In this document: in pieces, positions 9,329-16,169 of the stretch | How positions within the stretch are numbered: the stretch's first letter is position 1 | Layout of the letters: every line of letters begins with the position of its first letter | Source of the DNA: Streptosporangium saharense | GTDB taxonomy: Bacteria; Actinomycetota; Actinomycetes; Streptosporangiales; Streptosporangiaceae | NCBI RefSeq assembly: GCF_014203715.1 | Contig: NZ_JACHJP010000003.1 | Coordinates: 1-64,000 of the forward strand | Reading direction: 5' to 3' | DNA length: 64,000 nt | Made by a program: the position numbers and the translations under genes | The notes under the pieces: model-generated | What the model saw: only the letters and a program-made list of their open reading frames with translations | The model's database searches: none | Told to the model about the DNA's origin: nothing

Positions 9329-10488
9329 GCCGCTCGATGGCCATGCCGGCCGGTGGTTCCTTCGCGCGCAGGGCGGTCGCGGCCTCCTCGGCGGTGCGCA
9401 GGATGGACGGGGTGCTGCTGGTCGCGGTCGCCGCGCTGACGGTGATCGGGACGCTGCTGGTCTGGTCCTCGACCAGGACCTGGGCGCCGGGCTCGACCGG
9501 CCTCGTCAAGAAGCACATCCTCAACGTGGCCATCGGGATCGCGCTGACCAGCGCGGCGGTGATGGTCAACCACAGGTCGCTGCGGGTCTACGCGCCCCTG
9601 GTCTACGTCGTGAGCCTGATCGGGCTGGTGCTGGTCATCACGCCGCTGGGCTCGACGGTGAACGGCGCCCATTCGTGGATCATGCTGGGCGGGGGGTTCG
9701 CCTTCCAGCCTTCGGAGTTCGCCAAGCTCGGGCTGGTGCTGATGCTGGCCATGCTGCTGGCCAGACCGGTCAGGGGCACCGACCGGCCCCGCACGCTGGA
9801 CATTGGGCTCTCGCTGGGGGTTGCCGGGTTCACCATGGGGCTGGTGATGCTCCAGCCCGACCTGGGCACCACGATGGTCCTGGGGGTGATCACTGCGGGG
9901 GCGCTGGTGATCGGGGGCGTCAGGAAGCGCTGGATTCTCGGGCTGGCGTTGCTCGTGGTCTGCGGGGTGGTGGCGGTCTGGCTGCTCGACGTGCTTGAGC
10001 CGTACCAGATCGCGCGGTTCACCGCCTTTCTGAACCCGGCGAGCGATCCGCGGGGCGTCGGTTACAACAGCACTCAGTCGCTCATCGCGATCGGCTCGGG
10101 GGGGCTCTTCGGCAAGGGGTTGTTCGAGGGGGGTCAGACGACGGGGCGGTTCGTACCGGAACAGCACACCGACTTCATCTTCACGGTCGCGGGAGAGGAG
10201 TTCGGATTCCTGGGATCGGTCGCCGTTGTCGCGTTGATGGGGGTGATCCTGCTGCGTGGCATGCGGATCGCGCGGTTGTGCGACGACAGGTTCGGGACGC
10301 TGGTGGCGGGGGTGATCGTCTGCTGGCTGGCGTTCCAGTCCTTCGTCAACATCGGGATGACGATTGGAATCATGCCGATTACAGGTCTTCCGCTGCCTTT
10401 TGTCTCGTATGGTGGTACTGCGACCTTCGCCAATATGATCGCCATAGGCTTGCTCCAGGCCATACACATTCGCGAGCAACCATTCTGA
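9325..10488 (+). CDS. rodA: SEDS peptidoglycan glycosyltransferase RodA
   Basis: RodA polymerises lipid II into glycan strands together with its class B PBP. The 387-residue protein has about ten membrane helices and the SEDS signature near its end (GLPLPFVSYGGTATFANM). Another conserved segment, PDLGTTMVLG, lies near residue 180. GTG 9325 overlaps the mrdA stop; the methionine at 9337 is an alternative. It ends the shape operon. No classical terminator follows; instead a motif-rich promoter region begins at 10489. Confidence 0.95.
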   Translation: MSRSMAMPAGGSFARRAVAASSAVRRMDGVLLVAVAALTVIGTLLVWSSTRTWAPGSTGLVKKHILNVAIGIALTSAAVMVNHRSLRVYAPLVYVVSLIGLVLVITPLGSTVNGAHSWIMLGGGFAFQPSEFAKLGLVLMLAMLLARPVRGTDRPRTLDIGLSLGVAGFTMGLVMLQPDLGTTMVLGVITAGALVIGGVRKRWILGLALLVVCGVVAVWLLDVLEPYQIARFTAFLNPASDPRGVGYNSTQSLIAIGSGGLFGKGLFEGGQTTGRFVPEQHTDFIFTVAGEEFGFLGSVAVVALMGVILLRGMRIARLCDDRFGTLVAGVIVCWLAFQSFVNIGMTIGIMPITGLPLPFVSYGGTATFANMIAIGLLQAIHIREQPF

Positions 10489-10493
10489 ATCGG

Positions 10494-10563
10494 CGAACAT
10501 GAGAGCCGTCCGCATGTTCGTACCCCTGGATTCTCACTGGATTTCTGTGCGTCAAGCGAACAT
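10494..10563. promoter_or_regulatory. three CGAACAT half-sites upstream of the regulator cassette
   Basis: CGAACATG (10494-10501) and CATGTTCG (10513-10520) are perfect inverted arms 11 bases apart. A third copy, CGAACAT, lies at 10557-10563. The sites occupy the 114-base gap before the 74-aa gene and look like binding sites for a dimeric regulator. The spacing does not match the actinobacterial LexA box (CGAAC, four bases, GTTCG). Confidence 0.4.
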
Positions 10564-10602
10564 TCTGGGAACGATGACGGAACTCGCGATGACGGAGGGG
10601 CC

Positions 10603-10827
10603 GTGACATCGGAGCTCGCCGAGCGGCAACGGGCACTGGAACTGCTACGTACCGCGTTCCCGGACTATCGGATCGTGTTCAGCAAGGGTCGTTGGGCCGC
10701 TGTTTCGGCCGGGAATCCGCCTGCCGTGTGGTTCGCCGAAACTCCGAGCAGCCTGTGCGGGCAACTGTTCCAGGCTCAGCTGCGCAACGGCGGGACGGTG
10801 GTTCCCTTCGGCGGTAACGGTTCATGA
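10603..10827 (+). CDS. 74-aa protein of unknown function
   Basis: This small soluble protein starts with GTG after GGAGG. It contains an amphipathic helix (about residues 4-18) followed by short strands (DYRIVFSKGRWAAVS, VVPFGGNG). I do not recognise a family. The frame continues with a typical high-GC third-position pattern. Its stop overlaps an ATG (ATGA) that opens the longer version of the regulator frame, so it is probably co-transcribed and coupled with the regulator. It could be a small partner or antagonist of that regulator; this is inference from position only. Confidence 0.6.
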   Translation: MTSELAERQRALELLRTAFPDYRIVFSKGRWAAVSAGNPPAVWFAETPSSLCGQLFQAQLRNGGTVVPFGGNGS

Positions 10828-10931
10828 GGGAGAAACTCTCCCGAACCGGCGAAATGCTCTCAGGTCCACCCGGTGTCAATCAGACCACTAGCGTGGGGGC
10901 TGACCCCATCGGGAAAGGGCCGAAAAAGCCT

Positions 10932-12359
10932 ATGACCCAGAGTTCGAGGGGCGGAGACCGCGCCGCCCTCGCCTGCGCGACCATCATCCGCAACCGCACG
11001 CTCGCCACCCTGCCGGGACCGCCGTCCGCGGCCGTCATCCAGCAGATGGTCGAGGAGATCCACAGTTGCTGCCCGCAGCAGAGCCTGTTCAAGTGCCGCA
11101 GGCTCGCCCACGGGTGGACCGTCGAAGAGGCCATCGAGCACTTCCACGCCCTGTGCGACAGGGCGGGCGTCAAGCGACGTGGCCTGACCGAGCGTTCGTG
11201 GCGGGAGTGGGAGGCGGGCGCCAGGCCCGACCGTGACTACACCGACCTGCTGTGCAGGCTCTTCGAGACCGGCCCCGTCCAGCTCGGCTTCGCCAACGAC
11301 TACACGCCCGAGGGGCTGCGGGCCGTACCGTCCGCGCCGCCGGCCTTTGACATGATCACGGTCGCGGCCGACGAGGCGGGCGCGCACGCGGAGGAGGCCG
11401 AGGCGAGCGAGCTGGGCGCGGGGGCGCTCGAACGGCTGCGCACGCAGGTCATCTGGGTCGGCAAGCGCTACGTCGCCGAGGCGCCGCTGCCGCTGTTCGT
11501 CGAGATGCGGGAGTTGCAGGAGCGCACCAGGAAGGCGCTGGACAAGCGCATCCACCCCGGCCAGGCCAGGGAGCTGTACTTCCTCACCGGCGCCCTGTGC
11601 GGGCTGATGGCCAACGTCAGCATGGACATGGACCGCCGCATCCCCGCCGACACCCTCGCGCGGGCCGCGTGGACCTACGGCAAGGTGGCCGGGCACATCG
11701 CGCTCATGGGCTGGGCCCGCGGCATGCAGTCGTCCGTCGCGCTGTGGGACAGACGCTACGGCGACGCCGCCAGATACGCCGAAGAAGGGCTGACCTACCT
11801 GCGCACCGGCTCGGGCGCGGCCCGCCTGCACATGCTGTGCGCCCGCTCCTACGCCATGCTCGGCCGCAGGGGTGAGGCCGCGGAACAGCTGCGCAGGGCC
11901 GAGGACGTCAGGGGCGGCGGCTCCGACGAGCTGCACGACGAGATCGGCGGCGAGTTCGCCTTCCGCCCGGCCAAGGAGCGCTACTACGCGGCGGTCACCC
12001 ACCTGCACCTCGACGAGCCGGCCTCGGCCATCGAGGCGGCCCGCGAGGCGCTGGCGCTGTACGCCGCGGGGGAGCCGGAGAACCGCTCCTACGGGTGCGA
12101 GTCCATGGCCAGCGCGCACCTGACGGTCGCCCACATCATGGAGGGCGACGCCTCCGGGGCCGAGCAGGCGATGGCCCCGATCCTCGCGCTCGCGCCGGAC
12201 AGACGCATCAGCAGCCTGGGCGCGACCCTCAGCACGGGTCGCGAGCTGCTGGCCTCCCGGCCCGGCGGGCAGCAGCTCGCCAGGCAGATCGAGAGTTTCT
12301 GCGCGGTCGGCCTGCCCCAGCGGGCCCGCAACGCCATCTCAGACAGGAGCGGACGATGA
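10932..12359 (+). CDS. TPR-containing HTH transcriptional regulator
   Basis: The 475-residue protein has a helix-turn-helix-like N-terminal region (residues about 45-120, with CRRLAHGWTVEEAIEHFH and RSWREWEAGARPDRD). It continues with a long all-helical part carrying tetratricopeptide-like repeats (residues about 190-460). This is the layout of many streptomycete XRE/TPR regulators that control an adjacent gene. ATG 10932 begins the conserved-looking sequence. An upstream in-frame ATG at 10824 would add 36 residues and overlaps the 74-aa stop as ATGA, so the start is uncertain. Its stop overlaps the phosphotransferase start (ATGA). Confidence 0.75.
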   Translation: MTQSSRGGDRAALACATIIRNRTLATLPGPPSAAVIQQMVEEIHSCCPQQSLFKCRRLAHGWTVEEAIEHFHALCDRAGVKRRGLTERSWREWEAGARPDRDYTDLLCRLFETGPVQLGFANDYTPEGLRAVPSAPPAFDMITVAADEAGAHAEEAEASELGAGALERLRTQVIWVGKRYVAEAPLPLFVEMRELQERTRKALDKRIHPGQARELYFLTGALCGLMANVSMDMDRRIPADTLARAAWTYGKVAGHIALMGWARGMQSSVALWDRRYGDAARYAEEGLTYLRTGSGAARLHMLCARSYAMLGRRGEAAEQLRRAEDVRGGGSDELHDEIGGEFAFRPAKERYYAAVTHLHLDEPASAIEAAREALALYAAGEPENRSYGCESMASAHLTVAHIMEGDASGAEQAMAPILALAPDRRISSLGATLSTGRELLASRPGGQQLARQIESFCAVGLPQRARNAISDRSGR

Positions 12360-13252
12360 CGATTGCCGCCGAGGGCTCGCTCCTCACCAGGGCAGCCGTG
12401 GCACTCAACGAGGCATGCCGGAAGGCCGACCTGGACGCGGACGGGGTCACGTTGCTGCGTGACTTCGCCAACACCGTCTACCACCTGCCTGCCGAGCGCG
12501 TCGTCGTACGGCTGGCGCAGGCGAACACCCCCGGCAAGTTCGACCGTCTGGGAACGTCGGTGAAGGTCACGCGCTGGCTGGTCGAACAGGGATTTCCCAC
12601 GATCAGACCGCTCGACGTCAAGCAACCGGTCGTCGCCGAGGGGTTCCTGGCCACCTTCTGGCACCACGAGGAGCACATCGGCCCCCCGCCGGACCCGGCG
12701 CAGCTCGGGCCGCTGCTGCGGCGACTGCACGATCTCCCGCCGGTGCCGTTCGAGCTGCCGACCCACGACCCGTTCGGGACCGTGCGCAGGTCGATCCAGG
12801 CAGGTCTGGCCCTCGACGAGGCCGACCGCGCCTGGCTCCTGGAACGTTGCGAGGCGCTGGCGGAGACCTACTACGAGCGGCTCGACTTCGCGCTGCCGTA
12901 CGGGCTGGTGCACGGGGACGCGCACCGGGGGAACATGATCCGCACCCGTGACGGGTTCCTGCTGTGCGACTGGGACGGGGTGTGCGCGGGGCCGAGGGAG
13001 ATCGACCTGATCCCGACGCTCGCGGGCGTGCGCTTCGGGCTGACCGAGCGTCAGCGGAGCAACTTCAGCCAGGCCTACGGCTACGACGCCACGAGGTGGG
13101 AGGGGTACCCGGTGCTGCGCGACATGCGCGAGCTGCAGACCCTCACCGCCGTGCTGCGCAACGCGCACCGCGACGAGGCCGCGTTCGCCGAACTTCGCCA
13201 CCGCCTCGACTCGCTGAGGGCGGGTGACGATCGCCAGTGGCACCCTTTCTAG
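12356..13252 (+). CDS. aminoglycoside phosphotransferase-family kinase
   Basis: The 298-residue protein has the APH/choline-kinase fold. The catalytic loop is LVHGDAHRGNM near residue 187 (Brenner motif H-G-D-x-x-x-x-N), and the metal-binding DWDGVCAGPREIDL lies near residue 205. It would phosphorylate a small hydroxylated molecule, but the substrate is not evident. The ATG overlaps the regulator stop, so it is the third gene of a coupled three-gene cassette. An antibiotic-resistance role is possible but not shown; such pairs are common and mostly uncharacterised. Confidence 0.85.
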   Translation: MTIAAEGSLLTRAAVALNEACRKADLDADGVTLLRDFANTVYHLPAERVVVRLAQANTPGKFDRLGTSVKVTRWLVEQGFPTIRPLDVKQPVVAEGFLATFWHHEEHIGPPPDPAQLGPLLRRLHDLPPVPFELPTHDPFGTVRRSIQAGLALDEADRAWLLERCEALAETYYERLDFALPYGLVHGDAHRGNMIRTRDGFLLCDWDGVCAGPREIDLIPTLAGVRFGLTERQRSNFSQAYGYDATRWEGYPVLRDMRELQTLTAVLRNAHRDEAAFAELRHRLDSLRAGDDRQWHPF

Positions 13253-13257
13253 GCGGA

Positions 13258-13263
13258 TAGTCT
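13258..13263 (+). promoter_or_regulatory. -10 element of the radical-SAM gene, leaderless arrangement
   Basis: TAGTCT fits TANNNT and ends seven bases before ATG 13271. There is no Shine-Dalgarno in between, so the mRNA is probably leaderless and independent of the phosphotransferase gene that ends at 13252. Confidence 0.5.
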
Positions 13264-13270
13264 TGGCCTT

Positions 13271-15253
13271 ATGCCTGTCGAGTCGTTGTTTCCCCGCCTG
13301 GAAGCGCTCCTGCCCAAGGTGCAGAAGCCGATCCAGTACGTCGGAGGTGAGCTCAACTCGACCGTCAAAAGCTGGGACGAGGCGACGGTCCGCTGGGCTC
13401 TGATGTATCCGGACGCCTACGAGGTGGGCCTGCCCAACCAGGGCGTGCAGATCCTCTACGAGATCCTCAACGAGATGCCGGAGACCCTGGCCGAGCGGAC
13501 CTACGCGGTCTGGCCCGACCTTGAGGCGCTCATGAGGGCCGAGGGAGTGCCCCAGTTCACCGTTGACGCGCACCGGCCGGTGCGGGCGTTCGACGTGTTC
13601 GGGATCTCCTTCTCCACCGAGCTCGGCTACACCAACATGCTCACCGCGCTCGACCTGGCCGGCATCCCGCTGGAGGCCGCGGACCGGGGCGACGACGACC
13701 CGATCGTCCTCGCCGGAGGTCACGCGGCCTTCAACCCCGAGCCGGTCGCCGACTTCCTCGACGCCGCGGTGCTCGGGGACGGCGAGCAGGTCGCCATCGC
13801 GATCACCGAGGTGATCCGCGAGTGGAAGGCCGAGGGCTCGCCCGGCGGGCGCGACGAGCTGCTGATGCGCCTGGCCGAGTCCGGTGGGGTCTACGTGCCC
13901 CGCTTCTACGACGTCGAGTACCACCCCGACGGCAGGATCCGCCGGGTGGCGCCGAACCGCTCCGGCGTGCCGTGGCGCGTCCACAAGCACACGGTCATGG
14001 ACCTCGACGAGTGGCCCTACCCGAAGAAACCGCTGGTCCCGCTGGCCGAGACCGTGCACGAGCGGTTCAGTGTCGAGATCTTCCGCGGCTGCACGCGCGG
14101 CTGCCGTTTCTGCCAGGCGGGCATGATCACCCGTCCGGTCAGGGAGCGTTCGATCACCACGATCGGCGACATGGTCGAGGCCGGGGTCAAGGCCTCGGGA
14201 TTCAACGAGGTCGGCCTGCTGTCGCTGTCGTCGGCGGACCACTCCGAGATCGGCGAGGTAGCCAAGGGGCTCGCCGACCGCTACGAGGGCACGAACACCT
14301 CGCTCTCGCTGCCCTCGACCCGGGTCGACGCCTTCAACATCGACCTGGCCAACGAGTTCTCCCGCAACGGCCGCCGCTCCGGTCTGACGTTCGCCCCGGA
14401 GGGCGGCTCAGAGCGGATGCGCAAGGTGATCAACAAGATGGTCACCGAGGAAGACCTGATCAGGACCGTCAGCACGGCCTACAGCCAGGGCTGGCGGCAG
14501 GTGAAGCTCTACTTCATGTGCGGCCTGCCGACCGAGGAGGACGCCGACGTCCTGGGCATCGCCGACCTGGCCAGGAAGGTCATCAAGGCCGGTCGCGAGG
14601 CCACCGGCTCCCGGGACGTGCGCTGCACGGTCTCCATCGGCGGGTTCGTCCCCAAGCCGCACACTCCCTTCCAGTGGGCGGCCCAGGCCTCCCACGAGGT
14701 CGTCGACCACAGGCTCAAGGCGTTGAAGGACATCCTGCGCGGCGACAAGGAGTACGGCAGGGCCATCGGCATGCGCTACCACGACGGCAAGCCCTCGATC
14801 GTCGAGGGACTGCTCTCCCGGGGTGACCGCAGGGTCGGTGAGGTCATCCGCGCCGTGTGGCAGGACGGCGGCAGGTTCGACGGCTGGAGCGAGCACTTCT
14901 CCTACCAGCGCTGGATGGACGCCGCCGCCAAGGTGGGCATCGACGTCGACTGGTACACCACGCGCGAGCGCGAGGAGAACGAGGTGCTCCCCTGGGACCA
15001 CCTCGACGCCGGTCTCGACCGCGAATGGCTCTGGCAGGACTGGCAGGACGCCGTCAACGACGTCGAGGTCGAGGACTGCCGCTGGACGCCGTGTTACGAC
15101 TGCGGCGTGTGCCCGACCATGGGCACCGAGATCCAGATCGGGCCCACGGGGAAGAAGCTGCTGCCACTGACGGTTGTCCGAGATAGGCCGTGCGTGAGCA
15201 CGGCCCGTCAGAAAGACGGCCATCACGACTTGGGAAGGACGAAACCACTCTGA
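13271..15253 (+). CDS. B12-binding-type radical SAM protein (TIGR03960 type)
   Basis: The 660-residue protein carries a radical-SAM cluster motif CTRGCRFC near residue 277 (CxxxCxxC). The preceding domain (residues about 80-190) resembles a cobalamin-binding fold. A C-terminal extension with clustered cysteines (CRWTPCYDCGVC near residue 603) could hold a second iron-sulfur cluster. It matches the architecture of the TIGR03960 family, whose partner (TIGR03936/DUF2344) lies immediately downstream. The reaction is unknown; links to tRNA modification or metabolite methylthiolation have been suggested for relatives, but nothing here decides it. Confidence 0.85.
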   Translation: MPVESLFPRLEALLPKVQKPIQYVGGELNSTVKSWDEATVRWALMYPDAYEVGLPNQGVQILYEILNEMPETLAERTYAVWPDLEALMRAEGVPQFTVDAHRPVRAFDVFGISFSTELGYTNMLTALDLAGIPLEAADRGDDDPIVLAGGHAAFNPEPVADFLDAAVLGDGEQVAIAITEVIREWKAEGSPGGRDELLMRLAESGGVYVPRFYDVEYHPDGRIRRVAPNRSGVPWRVHKHTVMDLDEWPYPKKPLVPLAETVHERFSVEIFRGCTRGCRFCQAGMITRPVRERSITTIGDMVEAGVKASGFNEVGLLSLSSADHSEIGEVAKGLADRYEGTNTSLSLPSTRVDAFNIDLANEFSRNGRRSGLTFAPEGGSERMRKVINKMVTEEDLIRTVSTAYSQGWRQVKLYFMCGLPTEEDADVLGIADLARKVIKAGREATGSRDVRCTVSIGGFVPKPHTPFQWAAQASHEVVDHRLKALKDILRGDKEYGRAIGMRYHDGKPSIVEGLLSRGDRRVGEVIRAVWQDGGRFDGWSEHFSYQRWMDAAAKVGIDVDWYTTREREENEVLPWDHLDAGLDREWLWQDWQDAVNDVEVEDCRWTPCYDCGVCPTMGTEIQIGPTGKKLLPLTVVRDRPCVSTARQKDGHHDLGRTKPL

Positions 15254-16074
15254 AACCCGTTCCCGATGGGCCAGCGCCCGCGCCGGTCGCACAGCGTCTG
15301 CGTGTCCAGTACGCCAAACGCGGCCGCCTGCGCTTCACCAGCCACCGTGACATCTCCCGGGCCGTGGAACGCGCGATCCGTCGCGCCGACGTTCCGGTGG
15401 CGTTCAGCGCGGGCTTCTCACCCCACCCAAGGATCTCCTACGTGGGCGCGGCCGCGCCGACCGGAGTCGCCAGCGAGGCCGAATACCTCGAGATCGCCGT
15501 GACCCGGTGGTGCGACCCCGACCTGCTGCGCGCCGCGCTGGACGACTCGCTCCCGCCGGGCCTCGACGTGCTGGCGGTCGTCGAGGCGGCCGGGGAGAGC
15601 CTGGCCGACCGGCTCGAATGCTCCGCGTGGGAGGTACGGCTGCCGCAGGCGGACCCCGCTCTCGCGGCGGTCGCGGTCGAGGCGTTCAAGGCCGCCGAGC
15701 GCGTCGAGGTCGAGCGCCTGACGAAGAAGGGGCTGCGCCGCTTCGACGCCAGGGAGGCGGTGCTGGGCCTGGAGGCCCGTGGGGCCACTGAGGGAACTGA
15801 GACAACAGCAGGTCAGGGGTCCAGTCAGCCATGTGTCATACTTCGCATGGTTGTACGGCACGCTACTCCTGCCGTTCGACCCGACGACGTTCTCACCGGA
15901 CTACGTCTTGTGGCTGGCTTCGCGCCGCCGGTGCCCCCCGAGGTAACCAGGCTGGCGCAGGGACCGCTCGACGTGACGACCGGTGGGCCCGCCGACCCCT
16001 TCGGCCTGGACCGCGACATCACGCGCGGCGGCGAAACGGAACCGGTGGGCGGGCACGTCGGCGGCGACCTATAG
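15250..16074 (+). CDS. TIGR03936 (DUF2344) radical-SAM-associated protein
   Basis: The core sequence LRVQYAKRGRLRFTSHRDI followed by VPVAFSAGFSPHPRISY is diagnostic for the DUF2344 partner of TIGR03960 radical-SAM proteins. Two starts are possible. GTG 15190 gives 294 residues but overlaps the upstream gene by 64 bases. CTG 15250 sits in a 4-bp CTGA overlap with the upstream stop and is preceded by GGGAAGGA at a usable distance, giving 274 residues. I give the CTG start because it reproduces the GTGA/ATGA coupling seen in this genome; a non-AUG CTG start is rare, so the choice is tentative. The C-terminal part after residue about 190 is low in recognisable motifs. Confidence 0.75.
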   Translation: MKPVPDGPAPAPVAQRLRVQYAKRGRLRFTSHRDISRAVERAIRRADVPVAFSAGFSPHPRISYVGAAAPTGVASEAEYLEIAVTRWCDPDLLRAALDDSLPPGLDVLAVVEAAGESLADRLECSAWEVRLPQADPALAAVAVEAFKAAERVEVERLTKKGLRRFDAREAVLGLEARGATEGTETTAGQGSSQPCVILRMVVRHATPAVRPDDVLTGLRLVAGFAPPVPPEVTRLAQGPLDVTTGGPADPFGLDRDITRGGETEPVGGHVGGDL

Positions 16075-16082
16075 GACTTGGC

Positions 16083-16152
16083 GCCGGGCCGTGGCCCGGC
16101 GTACAGCGAGAGACGAGAGCTCCCGCGCGGCGCGGAGACGCGCCCGGGAGCT
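16083..16152 (+). promoter_or_regulatory. two strong hairpins in the rne leader
   Basis: GCCGGGCC (16083-16090) pairs with GGCCCGGC (16093-16100) across only GT. AGCTCCCG (16118-16125) pairs with CGGGAGCT (16145-16152). Both lie in the 95 bases between the DUF2344 stop and the RNase E/G start. The first may end upstream transcription, although no T run follows. The second lies 17 bases before the start codon and could act in leader-based feedback, as known for E. coli rne. Confidence 0.45.
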
Positions 16153-16169
16153 GACGGGAGAACGCCCGC

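Noticed and set aside
10494-10520. LexA (SOS) box before the 74-aa gene
   Set aside because: The half-sites resemble CGAAC...GTTCG but are 17 bases apart instead of four.
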